Positions 1 to 12,795 of a DNA stretch of 64,000 nucleotides are shown here, one piece after another. The stretch is from Gibbula magus (lineage: Eukaryota > Mollusca > Gastropoda > Trochida > Trochidae). How positions within the stretch are numbered: position 1 is the stretch's first letter; every line of letters starts with the position of its first letter. Below the pieces are notes generated by a model. That model made no database searches. It was not told the origin of the DNA and was given only the letters and a program-made list of their open reading frames with translations. The stretch is taken from positions 50,915,750 to 50,979,749 of the forward strand of contig OW388296.1 in the NCBI GenBank assembly GCA_936450465.1, read 5' to 3'. The position numbers and the translations under genes are program-made.

Positions 1-3000
1 TATCGCAGTTTTATTTGCAGTTTTATTTCTGTTCCTTATTTCTATAACATTCGTTTACTTTAGTGTGCTATGCCAAACAAATATGTAATTAATATAAACA
101 GATATACATGTGGAGCTTTTGAAAAACGTCTTTCACTGTTTTGTAATAACGCTTAAATTGGTAAAACTATTATATCAACAATTTACGGAAGTATAAGGAT
201 CTTAATTATTAATATATATAATAGTTTCTTTCATTTCCATTCATTCTTCATTGTTCATGTTAATGAACAATAGGATTTTGAATTAAGCCAATGTTGATGT
301 AAGGTTAAGTACACAATAAGTCCTGATGACAGTACAACATGAATTCTCAAGAGACAGGGAATCATTTCTTTAGGGAAAATTACGTTAATATGCCGAAATA
401 GTTCTATAGTCACAGCTCAGCCATCGAATCATATATATATATATATATATATATGTTGCAAATTCGGTTTATATTGTAATGATGCATGCAATCTTCTTTC
501 TGTCCGATATTCTGTCCGAATTTTTTTTAACAATGGTGTGCATTGCAAACACAAATTTCATAATATTGACTTGTATGAACATTAGTTACGGACATGTATT
601 GCTAATTATTTGTTTGGGAATATTACGTTTCAATGTATAAATAATTTTGACTTTAGCGATCGTCTTTAATTATTCCCAGTGGAAGTCAGTAATACAGAAT
701 GAGATGCCCAGGGAAATGTTTCTAACAACTTAATGACGAGTGACACGCTACCAACATGTGACCAAGTCGAGTTAGCACTTATAATCGCCCTCTTGAGTAA
801 CTTAGAATTCTATGTGTGACGAAATTGCAAGCCTGCAATCAAAATGTCCAAGGGGTTTCCTTAAAATCCTTTCGAAATATTGCCAATTGAACAGACGTAA
901 ACATTTTTACGATATAGTATTGACACCGCGTTGGATTAAAGATGGTATTTGTGACATCATTCTTGTCTAATGCCATTACCATTGTATTATATTTCATTTA
1001 CTATGTACGTAGTTGTTTCGTTGACTCGCACATTGCGTTACTGGCTGTTAGCATTAACCAAAGCTTTCGGTTTTCAATAAAGCAAAAGTCATGAAAAAGC
1101 CTCCAGATATAGAAGATAAGTTGGCAGTGTGCCTCGTGCTGTTCAATCCTTGCCTATGGTAAACTGAAGATAGTGAGCATTGTTGCAGAATGATTGTTTC
1201 CCCTGACAGTCAATTGGAAACTGTCTGATTCAGGGACTTCGATTCATTTCCTATGCAGCCTAGGGCGTGTCATATGTAGTATAACATGGTTTTCAATATC
1301 AAGCGTATTTGCTCAGACAGTTTGTTATTTAAGGGAAGATTTATCTACCATTCAGTATTTGCAATTATGACATCGAGTTTATGTGCATCGTTGGATAAAC
1401 TCTTCATATAAGCTCACTTATTAGACAGAGTCGTCTAACATACCGCGTGTTGTCTTTCACTCGGTCAATTCCTAGCTTGGTTATTATATGATTGTTTAAT
1501 CAAAATAGTCCCAAACTTATGACTTATGAAATTTGGTGTTAGATGTTCCAATATCCTGTCAGATTGTCATTACAAATTGCAATACTATAGCTCGCCGTCG
1601 GAACGTGGACGCTGTTCCCTTTCTATTTGACGACAAAGCAATTTTTCAAAACTATCACATTATTTCTGTCATTTAAATATCATCGATATCGGTCTTTCAT
1701 TCATGTAGGGTATGTTTTCACGTCACGGTTTTATTAAATGACATTCTTTTAGTGATGCCATGACGTAAGCTGAAGATTACGTTACATGAAACCTTTTTAG
1801 ATAAACATTGATATTATATGTTTACATATCATTCCCTGCGTTAAATGTAAACTTGGGAAGTGAAAATGTTCAGAAATGATAACTTTCCTGAACTAGAAAG
1901 TCAAGGATTACACAATGCCATTCATATGAAGTATTTGCAAGGATTACTGAACTAATATGCCTTGAATTATATCCTTTCATTTTATGAATAACAACTTCAC
2001 AGAATTGATTAAAATGAAAATGCTTCATTAATGTGTTCTAAAGAAGGTGTACTGAGAGTCCCACACTCGCACTGAGCCTTTAAAGTCACCCATGACGTTA
2101 AATACTTGCTAATTGGCATAATAAAGATGTGTTTAATCCATGCAGGCTTACTGCGTATAAAGCAACTTCTCAAGTCAAACCCTTCCCGTCTAAGATGTGA
2201 CTAATAAGTAGGCTAGGGAGACACCATATTCATATTGATTTATGAGTCTATTGAAAACCAAATCAAATTTGTTCTCTCTTTCTTGCGTCTCTCTGTAAAC
2301 ATCTCATGGCTTAGTGTCAAAGTTTGAATGGCCGATGACTTATCTATCGGAACTCTACAAGTCCAAGAACCATTCAATCAGAAAATAAATAGTTCTGTTT
2401 CTTAATGGACCTCTTCAACGTTCCTATAAAGCGCAAAATGAGTGTGGACGTGTGAAAACGGAACTTTTTCTGAAAGACGGAGAGCTGAATGTTGACAAAA
2501 CGTCTTGTGCTGAAGAGAGCTTATTAATTCACATAGATTTCCGAAAGGTTCTTATCTCTACACAATTGAGACTTTAAACATGATGGTGCTGAAAATCCAA
2601 TATTTATGTACGAAATCTTTAGTTATTGAAATGAACAAGGTGTTACTTCGGGACATTTTAAATGGAATGGACCAAGTGTAATGAGAGATCTGGAAAGATC
2701 GACCTATGGAGTACAAGATGAAAGAATATGCGATTACTTTCCTCGCGAAATATCCAATATCGCGCAAACTACTTCTCCATCCTAATAGTGTCAGAGATTC
2801 CACAACATATATAATTTGGTTAAATTCCAATATAGTAAATGCTTGAATAGTTGGTCTCGGGATGTTTCGAAAGGTATGATGGTAATCAATGAAGATGATT
2901 ACGCGATATAACTAAACTGATTATGTTAATTGTATTTTTACTAAAGTTGGTAACTAGTATTCGGAATAACACGAAAAATATTCTACAGACAAGGGTTTGG

Positions 3001-3499
3001 ATGAGCTTATTGGTTTACTTTGTATGAACTAAGAACTTAAATTTTCTATAATACTAGGAATGGTATAATGTTAGTGTTACACAGATGACTAGATAATTTC
3101 CAAATATACATATTTGTTATATAAATACGACAGCAATGGAACAAATAAGGTAGAAGCATATACATAATTTTCAAGATAATATTTCACGATCTCGCAAACT
3201 ATGGCACGTCGGATAGTCTCATATTGTACGTTTTGAAATTGTTATTGGAGTACAGTTGTACAATAAAGAGAGGACAAAGTGTTACGAAATTCAGGCAACA
3301 TGTTTTCAAAACTATCGAACATTCGATATTTTCCTTGAACTCAAGCGAGTGTCTCGATATGGGGTAACTTTCTTTATTGGACAACTCTATATACGGTTCC
3401 CACAAGAGGTGACGTGATTACATTGTAACCCGTGCCATATACATGTTGTTACAACTATTTCCAATGCTTGTGAGCTGACTTATTTTAACGACATGTCTG
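1..3499. other. No gene seen
   Basis: AT-rich non-coding DNA. The only clear structure is the (AT)n at 431. Small - strand frames at 2558, 3199 and 3418 show no family features or splice context. Probably intron or 5' flank. Confidence 0.6.
431..454. repeat. (AT)n microsatellite
   Basis: Twelve uninterrupted AT dinucleotides. Confidence 0.95.
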
Positions 3500-4866
3500 T
3501 TAATAATAATAATAAATAATAATGGAAACTTATAATGCGCCTTAGTCCATACAATAAGCATGCTCAAAGCGCTACATAAAAGAGAGGAGGAAAATATGTA
3601 CATGGATATGTACATGAAGAAATTGGAGGAAGACTATTTACACTGGATATGCTACAATGAATAGATGGGTTTTGAGGTGAGACTTAAATGTGTCAAGTGT
3701 TGGGGAAGCTTTTAGAGTTTGGGGGAGACTGTTCCATAGGACAGGACCGGCAACTGGGAAAGAACGTCCACCAAATTGTTTGAGATTGACACGTGGGACA
3801 CAGAGTAAACGGTTTTCGTTCGATCTGAGGGTACGGACTTGGCACTGCGCCGATAGGAGTTGTGATAGGTATGGAGGAGCCATATTGTTCAAACATCTGT
3901 AAACCAGGCAGAGGATTTTGAACGAGATCCTTGATTCAACTGGTAGCCAGTGCAGTGATTTAAGGACAGGTGTTATGTGTGCCCTTTTCCTGGTACGGGT
4001 CACAATCCTGGCAGCCATATTCTGGACTCTCTGAAGGCGTCCTAAGAGATGTTTACTGATGCCAAAAAGGAGACTATTACAGAAATCCATCCTTGCGTGA
4101 ACCAATGTTTGCACAAGAGTCTTTGCTGCGTCAGTTGTGAGTTGGTTACGGATTTTGCCTATGGCACGAAGGTGGAAATGGCATACGTTACAGAGGTATT
4201 CGACATGGTCCTCCATTGTTAGAGTAGAGTCAATGAATACACCAAGATTCTTGACACTCTGAGAGATATTTATGACAACATCTCCAATAATGATTTCGGG
4301 GGCTGAGATTTTCTTTAAACGTTTAGATGTGCCAACTAACATCACCTCTGTCTTTTCGCCATTCAATCGGAGCTTGTTAGCGGTCATCCAACACTTGATG
4401 TCTTGACAGGAATTAGTGATTTTGTTGACAGACACAGATATGTCACTGATTTTACAACTGTCCATCAGTTGCATGTCGTCGGCATAGGCATGGTGGTTGA
4501 GATCATTTCCGTCGATGATGTTGCCAAGACAGGTAGTGTACAGGACAAACAGTACAGGGCCCAATACAGAGCCCTGAGGAACTCCACACTTCAGGCAGAC
4601 TTCATCAGACTGGGTATCTCCTACTACAACACTCTGTTTGCGGTTTCTCAGGTAAGAGGAAACCCAATCAAGAGGTATTCCCTTTATGTTGAACTGAGTT
4701 TCTAGTCTGAACAGCAGCATGTCATGGTCTACCGTGTCGAAAGCAGCAGAGAGATCCAATAAGACAAGATTTGCTACTTTCCCTTGGTCAACTGCGGTCT
4801 CCAGATTGTTAAGAATGCTCACCAGTGCAGTTTCGGTGCTGTTCAGTTTATATTTCAGATTAAACA
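3500..4866 (-). mobile_element. 5'-truncated L2-like LINE insertion
   Basis: This is the whole insertion including the RT ORF and a 3' UTR of about 140 bases. Reading on the - strand, the 3' UTR contains AGCGCTTTGAGCATGC and a GCGC-ATTATAAG segment. It ends in an ATT-rich short repeat (plus strand 3501-3523, TAATAATAAT). A GCGCT-type end with an ATT tail is typical of L2-like LINEs. I saw no convincing target-site duplication. The left edge follows from where LINE-like protein similarity stops. Confidence 0.8.
3638..4866 (-). CDS. LINE reverse transcriptase, C-terminal part (5'-truncated retrotransposon ORF2)
   Basis: An uninterrupted - strand frame of about 409 codons encodes the reverse-transcriptase core and C-terminal region of a non-LTR retrotransposon. 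Motif A (LLDLSAAFDTVDH, residues 36-48), motif B (GVPQGSVLGPVLF, 95-107) and the catalytic motif C (AYADD, 127-131) are all intact. Further on, LQRVQNMAARIV, LHWLPVESRI and GPVLWNSLP are typical of the L2/CR1/Jockey branch. The 5' end is cut inside the RT domain, just before the conserved STETAL, so the endonuclease half is missing. The Met used as start is probably not a natural start. The absence of stops or frameshifts over 1.2 kb means a fairly young insertion, far younger than most repeats here. It would reverse-transcribe its own RNA at a nicked target, but this copy cannot do so alone. Confidence 0.92.
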
Positions 4867-5635
4867 ACTAGAACTTTCTGAAAATGTTAATGAAAATGTT
4901 AATGAAATGCTGGAAATTGTTTGCAGATACTATTCATATCAATGTATGATATAATGTATTCAAAAGGGCAACAAGAATCAATGACTCCATAACGTGTTCA
5001 ATTACCCCAACGTGTTCAATTACACAAATATCTACAAGCATCAAACGTGTGTCTGAGTGTTTCCCTGAATTATGTTCTGGAGGTAGACACACCCTGTTAA
5101 GAATAATGTACCTTATAAACGTTTCGAGAAGACTGTAAAGCTAATATTGTAAGGGATTGCTTGTTTGGTTGACCTGCGTAATGACGCCAGAGTCATTGCA
5201 TCTCTCTGTCTCAAACCCTCGTTAGCAATAAGTGAATGAGTTTAACTAGTCGATTCTTTCACATTGATACAAAAATTAATTGAAGCTCTGTTAATGAAGT
5301 TTTTTCATCTTCTCGTATTACAACATCGAGTCTGCTCTTGTTTGTGGATGCATAGGCAAGGTAACCTTCATTGATGCTATTGTTTAATCAGCTCGGAAAT
5401 TGCATGTATTTACAAACAAATCTTTGTCTAGACAGTATTCGATGTAAACACATCAATTACGCAGTATTACTATTGAGGGGAATCAAAACTCTCGAGACAT
5501 CGGAATTGCTTAGACATTTATGTTCATGATACACACAATAACACACATTGGTTTTATGTTTTACGTAATGTATAGGTATAATGCTTACTTGGAGAAAAAA
5601 CGCTCAGGACATATACATCCCTTAACACGTCAAGA

Positions 5636-5776
5636 ATACTAAACGATGTCCCGTTCGATAGCATGTTTATTAAACGAGTGAATGGTTTGGTATTTTAACG
5701 AGCGAAAGCGAGTTAAATACCGATGCCATTCACGAGTTTCATAAACATGTTATCAAACGGGACCGAGTTTAGTAAT
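5636..5776. repeat. Long foldback (palindromic) element
   Basis: Two inverted arms of about 65 bases flank a short GCGAAAGC centre: left arm CCCGTTCGATAGCATGTTTA, right arm TAAACATGTTATCAAACGGG. Mismatches are few. It is followed 110 bases later by three TGACGT-type motifs (see 5886-5934). Confidence 0.8.
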
Positions 5777-5885
5777 TTATTTATTACTCAATGATGTAAA
5801 TAGCGGTGATTTGCAAGAAAATAGTTTTTAGTGACGCTTACTTGCAAATATGTCACCTGCTACTGCAGTCGCGTGACTAACATTG

Positions 5886-5934
5886 TGACGTCAACCAAAA
5901 ACGACTATAACGTCACGCGCCGATTATGACGTTA
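5886..5934. promoter_or_regulatory. Cluster of three CRE-like TGACGTCA motifs
   Basis: TGACGTCA (5886-5893), TAACGTCA (5908-5915) and TGACGTTA (5927-5934) are spaced 22 and 19 bases. The full octamer is the CREB/ATF site in animals. A similar cluster lies beside the 50.4-kb foldback, so it may be part of an element rather than a host promoter. Confidence 0.45.
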
Positions 5935-6769
5935 CGACAGCACGCGGTGGTATCACACATGTGTGTAACCAACTCCTTGTTATCTAATGAGTGATCTCAC
6001 CACGGTTGAGTAATACTAATTTTTAAAATAATAAAAGAAATCATTGTTTCCCGTTTACGAAGTTTATGAACTATCCTTCGAATCGTATGAAAATTACAAT
6101 AATTGTAGTTACATAAGTGTACATATTATAATCTTGTATAAAATTGGAATCCTTTTAGTTCTTTGATATTGTCTATATGAAGCGTGCAAACGGTAGTCAA
6201 TACAAGGTTCCAGCAGCTGTTGTATAAGTTTCTTAAGTTATTAATACTCTTATGCCAGGGGAGACAGACCACCAATTTCCTATATTCCTTATTTGAGACC
6301 CGAATACTGTGAGGAACTTCCTTTGATGTGGATGTCAAGGTCATTATTGCTATGTCAGCATTATTGCTTCCAAAATGAACATTCATACCCGCCATGGTAA
6401 ATGTACATTTGTATCATCATAACACACTAACTTGAATTAAACAGAGGAGCTAAAGAAGCCTCAAATAAAAAATATATCTGCCGGATAAAGTCGATTTCGA
6501 ATGTCTGTGATGAGGATTATCTTGTAAAAAGATATAACATTTCATCTTTGAGATTATGATACGTAATATTGTATATCTGTTCAAACATAAATGGCTTGCT
6601 AGGTTTGCTATTTTCAAAATGTTTTTAAAAAATGCTGTTTGGTATTTAAGGTGGAATTTTTATGAAATATGGACACTATGTTAGTACACGATGATATGGT
6701 TCTTCTTGGACTTTAAACCGAGTACCCATCGTTGCTGTAGGATGTCGTGACACAAGACAGAAACCATAT

Positions 6770-6963
6770 TTCACTTTCCTATCTCGCTTGGTTAGGGAGC
6801 TTACAAAATGACGATACATATTTTTCAGAAACATGAACAGGTTATACTGCCATAAATACAAATTAAGTTTAGTCGAGTGTAAATATACAAATGATTCAGT
6901 CGTATCAGGACTAAACTAATTTTTTATTTCTGTTGGTATCGTTTCTTTTGCCCGTGTGTGTAT
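6770..6963. mobile_element. Right-hand part of the same transposon family
   Basis: GGGAGCTTACAAAATGACGA and TTTTTCAGAAACATGAACAG align with 27990-28050. GTATCGTTTCTTTTGCCCGT at 6939-6958 corresponds to the right inverted end of the 27.6-kb copy. The left end is not visible. Confidence 0.5.
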
Positions 6964-7228
6964 ATGGTTTCAAAAAATATTGCTTTTCAACGGTTTAAAT
7001 GAATGTCTTGTTTACAAGGGATTCAATCTCATTTTGGAAACCATGTGCAACGAGTACCATTTTGGATTCATTATGAATTGATCAAAAGGCATGCCTGTGT
7101 GCAATGTCAGCTGATAATTTTTTTTAACAGCGATTATAAAAAAATATTATATTATCATACATTTGCCATTTAATACATGCTTAAGGTTAAAATGTTTTGC
7201 GTTATCCCTCTGAAACTCAAAAGATTAA

Positions 7229-7545
7229 AGGGGCAGTAGCACGTTTTATCGCTCAAATAAGTTGATGAAAAGTATTTGAAAAATAATGTCACCAATAGTA
7301 AAACAACCTTCTCTCTTTGGAAAATGAAGTTAAAAATGAGTGTACATGGTTCGGAAAAGCCATAGGAATTGTTTTTGTAATTCGAAATAATAAAATGTGT
7401 TCACAATAAAGTCGTCCCCATGCAATTTTTGCGTTATACGCAACACCGTTATTACCACTGCGGATAATTAGTTTGTGTAATGAGATGTTTAACCCTCTAA
7501 AGTTAATTTAAATGACATAAACTACCATTATAAATGGGAAAACTT
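7229..7545. mobile_element. TTAA-flanked MITE, copy truncated at the right end (orientation A)
   Basis: It starts AGGGGCAGTAGCACG after TTAA (7225-7228) and keeps the family interior through CATTATAAATGGGAAAA near 7540, where similarity ends without a right terminal repeat. Confidence 0.75.
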
Positions 7546-10500
7546 TATTTCTTCCCAACGTTATTTCTCGTAACACGTTCTGTCAGCGTAGTAAGTACAC
7601 GGAGGTTATATTTCAAATTTACATCCAACATGCATAACTGCCATGTTTTAGATATTTCCCAACAGATTGATGAATTGATAAATACAATACACATTTTACT
7701 TCAAGCTGCTCTTCATGTGCTCCATTCATTTTAAGAATTAATCCTTTGTAGAAATTCCATTAGTTTTTTACGCTACGTTGTGCTTTAATTCTTCTGAGAA
7801 AGATTTATACATTCACTGTCTTCCCCTGACTCTCGCAGCTCAGTGAATCCCGGTATAAAGACTTAGTCAGGAAGAAAATGCCCAATCCCCACTGTATTTA
7901 AGGTAACGTCGCACGGCACGTGTTAGTAATGAAGATAAAGGATAAAACCTCACACAAGAAAGCTATTTGTAAAGGAGAGGATGAGATTCCAGAGGATTGT
8001 CCTGTCGGAATAGTATTACTGCATCTCTAAGAGCCGCCATTCAATTGCACAAGGGATTATACAGATCTTGCAATTTGAACAAAAATATTAGGAAGCCACT
8101 CTTTCTTTTCACATGATAATATAACACATTCCAGGATGTTACATGTGAAGGCTAATAAAACATATGTCACACTTTTCTGATAACAACGTAACACCCACGA
8201 ATGTGTTTTGAAAATCCTTTGTTTTTCATTTGGTATATCGAGATTTGTTATTCTTATGTTGAACGACACTGATGACGTCATCCTATTTTTCTCATTCTAC
8301 ATTTCATTTCAGTAATATCGTTATGTACTGTCCTCATATTTTGAACATAAACTTGAAATGTTAAAGGTTAAATTCTATATAATTTTCCTGATTACCGCAA
8401 TTGTAATGTGACTTAAGTATGTTAGTATCCTCTCTATTCCGCTAAAATAATTAGTCTCAGCTGTACAAACTTTCCCTCCAATTTTGCATTGCTTCCTGAC
8501 GGAAATTTCATTCGATGTCCGTGTTATGTATAAAGGTGCAATGACATTAAATACTGACATCTTTTAAATTGTCTTGAAAAGGAAGCATTCCTTGTCAAAG
8601 TGTAACACGTTCCGACTCTCCTTATAAATATTTCCACTCATTCTACCAAACTGTCAGGTGCAGATAAACGCCAATGTGTCAAAGGACCTTTTACAGAATC
8701 ATGCATCTAAGCGCGTACTTAGGGTATAAACTATGTGTTCCCCTTGTGGATTGTCTAGTCTGGAAACAGGTTTATATACTTTGAGCTCGCTCATGCGAAA
8801 GACGATGACGTTATTTCTGGAGACATGTTTTGTAGTGTTGTCTGAGAGGCAACCACATCGTGACAATGCGTCGGAAAAGTGTTGTCAAATTGTCCACCGT
8901 GCAGACACAATGTTGCAAATTATTTGCTACTGTCAGTATTAATGACCAATGCCCATAACATATGAACTTTAGTAGGATTAAAGAAGTGGGTTGACGTACG
9001 TTCCATTTTACAAAATTAATCAATATGTATTAACAAACACAATATTTTGTGGATAATTTGTGTTGTTGCTACCATAGCCGACGTTTCGGGGTATATGCTT
9101 ACTACCTTATCAGATGAAAAGTTACATGGGGTATAAGAAGATTATCATCCAATTGTTATCGTATGTATTCAATTTCGAAATCCTCTTCAAAGACTTAAAT
9201 GTATATCTAACAATGATTAGTGTGGAAATATGCAACAATATCAAAACGATAAAGTGCTATATTGTACATTGATCTACTCAAGTGTATACGGAAACTTTCA
9301 AGAAGCCTTGAATAGGAGGAAACGTCATTTTTCTCCTAGCTTCCTCGTATAGTTTCATCAAGAGCTGCAAAGTGGAATTAATCTGTCAATCAAATGTTTC
9401 TAGTACAGACACGTAACAACATATTGAGACCCTCATATCAGAGGCATAGTGTACATGTAGGTCATAATCTAGAGCTATACATCTTGATTATTATCGAATG
9501 AAACTTTCTTCGGAAATGCACTTGATACCTTTTTCTGTAAGGAATTATTCCTTTCAAGAAGTACGAATTAATCAGTATGCGAGTGTCGAATTAGAAGAAC
9601 TTTTAGAAAGCGTGTCATTATTTGACGTTATCATTCCGGTTAACCGACGATTCATTGCAGAATCTTTATCATTTCGCCCCCAAATGAGTTAGGTAATCAC
9701 CCATGTGCTCCTATTTCACAGATTAATAAGTCTGATGAAGTTAAAGCTTCAAACACCATTGTCGGGTCTTTCCTTTTCACTGACAGTCAAACGATGGTTG
9801 AAAGACCATGCCTTTGCCAATTACAGCGTTAACGTCATTTTACGAGCATGAAAGCCTTTTTGTTAAAAAGTGGTCGCACACTTTCTATCTGAGGACGATT
9901 TCTTATTTCTTTTAAATCGAGAAAATTAAATTCCGAAAACCGACAGATTTGCTGTATAAATGTAAACTACGAGTGGTTCAATTATTTTCTCGATTTTTTT
10001 TTGTTGAAACTTCTGAATATTTTCAACGATTGTAAAGGTATTGATTTTCTGCTTTTATATTGAGTTCCTTTTGGTTAAGGTATTTTATTGTATTTCTGTT
10101 GGTCTGTGTGTAAACAGCAACAACTCCCCTACTCCATCTATATTAGGAAAGCGTTGTCCAGATGGTCGACATAGTTTTCCTTGTAGAGTGATCATTAACT
10201 TCCTTATTGCCGTGTACTTTAAGCAAACGTGTACTTGTTCTTGTATATTCAGTCTTATAATAAGAGTTGACATTGTTCAAGAATCGTTAGAGTAGACAAC
10301 TGCAACTTAAAACACTATGCTTGAAAAAGGTTGACGTTGAAACGATATATATAAGAGTATTTATGCTGTTGTGTACCTAAGTGTTTATGTAACAACTAAA
10401 CCTACAACGTATGGTATGGCTTTACAAGTTCTGAATTATTTACATCAAGACGTTTCTTGACAACATTTACGAGATAAAACTAGATATTTAATAAACATGA

Positions 10501-11152
10501 AATTGAAATGTACTCACACAGAGATTCTATTGTTTGATCTTCTATGTTTCCATCGTCTGTGCCCTTTTTGCTTCTATTATTAGATGTTAAATGTTTCTCT
10601 GTCTGTTCAGAAGAAACTTGCATTTCTCTTTGAGTTAAGTGTAAATGCACTTAAGATTCGGACATCTGTACTAAAAACCATGTATTTTTTTACTCAACCT
10701 TCACACAAGTCATGTTGACTCCAAACGTTTGGACGTGACGCCTTTAAATATCAAAGCTTTAAAATTGATCCTTTGAACTTCATAACGAGTAAATTAAAAT
10801 CCAATGCATTTCATTACCACCCTATTTCATTTTAACAATCACGTAGTTTTATAGCTTCTAATATGGTGAGTAACTTTTGTTTAAAAATATAACTTTACTT
10901 TTACCCTTTTTCGATTATTTCTTTGAACTCATTAAAAAGGAGACAACCTTTTCGGTTACACAGTGATAAAACTGGAATAAGTCAAACAAGTTCAATCGTC
11001 AATCAGCATTGAACAGAGATTTGCTGAACTCGTCAATTCATTTACTTTCTTTATTACTTCAAGAAGCCGGAAATTAAAGTTCTTTAAGATTTACTGTACA
11101 TAGCCTGGACGTTAGTCGTCGAAAAGACTAGGCATTAACTCGTAGCTAGCTC
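7546..11152. other. No confirmed gene; one exon-like segment
   Basis: The single notable feature is 7839-7902, with a strong acceptor before it and a strong donor after it (see findings). The rest is AT-rich, with the foldback half-element at 9040. Short frames at 8057, 8733, 9498 and 10041 look like chance. Confidence 0.5.
9040..9125. repeat. Single-arm relative of the 57.3-kb foldback
   Basis: ATTTTGTGGATAATTTGTGT, CATAGCCGACGTTTCGGGGT and ACTACCTTATCAGATGAAAA parallel one arm and the loop of the 57.3-kb element. The second arm is missing. Confidence 0.45.
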
Positions 11153-11156
11153 TTAA

Positions 11157-11510
11157 AGGCGCTGTAGCACGTTTTTTGCAAATTTTATTTTTTCAAATTT
11201 CCCATTTATAATGATAGTTTATGTCATTTATATTTACTACAGAGGGTAAAACATCGTATTACACAAACCAATTATCCGTAGTGGTAATAACGGTGTTGCG
11301 TATAAAGCAAAAATTGCATGGCGGCCATTTTATTGTGAACACATTTTATTATTTCGAATGACAAAAACGATTCCCGTGGCTTTACGGAACCATGTACACT
11401 CATTTGTAACTTGTCTTTTCGAAGAGAGAAGGGTGTTTTACTATTGGTGACATTATTTTTCAAATACATTTCATCGACGTATTTGAGCGAAAAAACGTGC
11501 TACAGCGCCT
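11157..11510. mobile_element. TTAA-flanked MITE, complete copy (orientation B)
   Basis: The terminal inverted repeat is AGGCGCTGTAGCACGTTTT at the left, with its complement at the right end. It is flanked by TTAA at 11153-11156 and 11511-11514. The interior matches three other copies in the window. TTAA duplications are characteristic of piggyBac-type transposases, so this may be a piggyBac-mobilised MITE; no transposase is present and that assignment is inference. Confidence 0.8.
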
Positions 11511-12585
11511 TTAAGTATTTCTCAATTAAAATGTAGGTTAATCCTTATTTTGTTTAAAATTGTTTACGTTCAGTACATTATGTATATGACAGAAGTTCAC
11601 ATCATTAACAAATTCAGGAGTATTAGTACCAGCAAGGGGCAACTATAGCTAGTGCCAGAATGGTTAAGATTTGATATATTTAGAGTCAAACCTTGAACGT
11701 TTATTTTTTGACTGATCGTAAATTAATATTCCCACATTTTGGAGAACACTGCCAACAATTAGAAATCACGTGACCTTGCTTCTACTGCAAATTCACGTGA
11801 CACTGAGTTCGAATAACTGTTCATAATTGGTGTTGTTCATCACCTAGATAAAACAAACGCCTAAAACACAAAACGTCCCACCAGAATAATGTAAACGTAA
11901 TGGGGGATAAATTGTCAACGGATACTAGCATTACAAGACTCGCTGTTTCCCTACGTTTGCATTAGCAATATGTTTTTACAATACAGAGTGTGTCTGAGGG
12001 ATATTGGACAAAACCAGAAAATACAAAAAATGGTCTTGTTGACTAGTTGATATTCTCAGTCTCAGACAACCGCCAACGTCATCTGTAAAAGACGTTATGG
12101 ACGACAAATAGCGTAGGTAGGCGTTTCAGTATACTCTATGCACCAGGACTTCTTTGACAGATGGCATCTTATTCGACTGCTAAATAACTAGGCACTGAGA
12201 ACGAAATTCAATATATATCTAATGTCTTATGGCTGCGTCAGCTTCGGGATTGACGTTAAAAGTTAAATGTTTTACCGATTGATTATCCGTCAAAGTTGGA
12301 CACGAAACGTTTAGACGTTTCAAAATTACATTTTAGAGTCGAAACATACCCATCGTAAATGAAAAAAGCCGTTTAAACAAGTTTTAATTACATACTGAAA
12401 CATCTGGCAGATGACGTCATAAGATTTGATCAATTTGACCGAAACAGTGTTATTTTAATGTATTGGCATGATCATATAAGCTGATAATATTAAACGATTT
12501 GAAAGTTTTATTGGGCAGTTACTATTAAAATGAACACCTTAACAACTATGCTTTCCATCCCTCCCTTGAATGTCTAAGTGTTTTC

Positions 12586-12795
12586 AAGGCGCTGTATCAC
12601 GCCGTTCTTATTTAAATAAAAGTGCTCTCAAAAAGATAAATGAGTGTCATCAATGGCTTAATAATAATCCTGAATCAATAAAAAAATTCTAAAACGAAGG
12701 CACATGATTCGATTAAGCCGCGCGGTTCCATTTCCCATCGAGCGGTCATTTTAAGGTGTTCCCATTAATATGGCCGATCGATGGTATTTCAAGTG
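12586..12795. mobile_element. Decayed relative of the TTAA MITE
   Basis: It begins AAGGCGCTGTATCACG and retains the spacing of family landmarks such as GTGTTCCCATTAATATGGCCG, which matches GTGTTCACAATAAAATGGCCG in better copies. It is much older than the four main copies. Confidence 0.5.

Noticed and set aside
4403..4705. 100-codon + frame and other frames at 3690-3902
   Set aside because: They are shadows of the LINE reverse transcriptase on the other strand.
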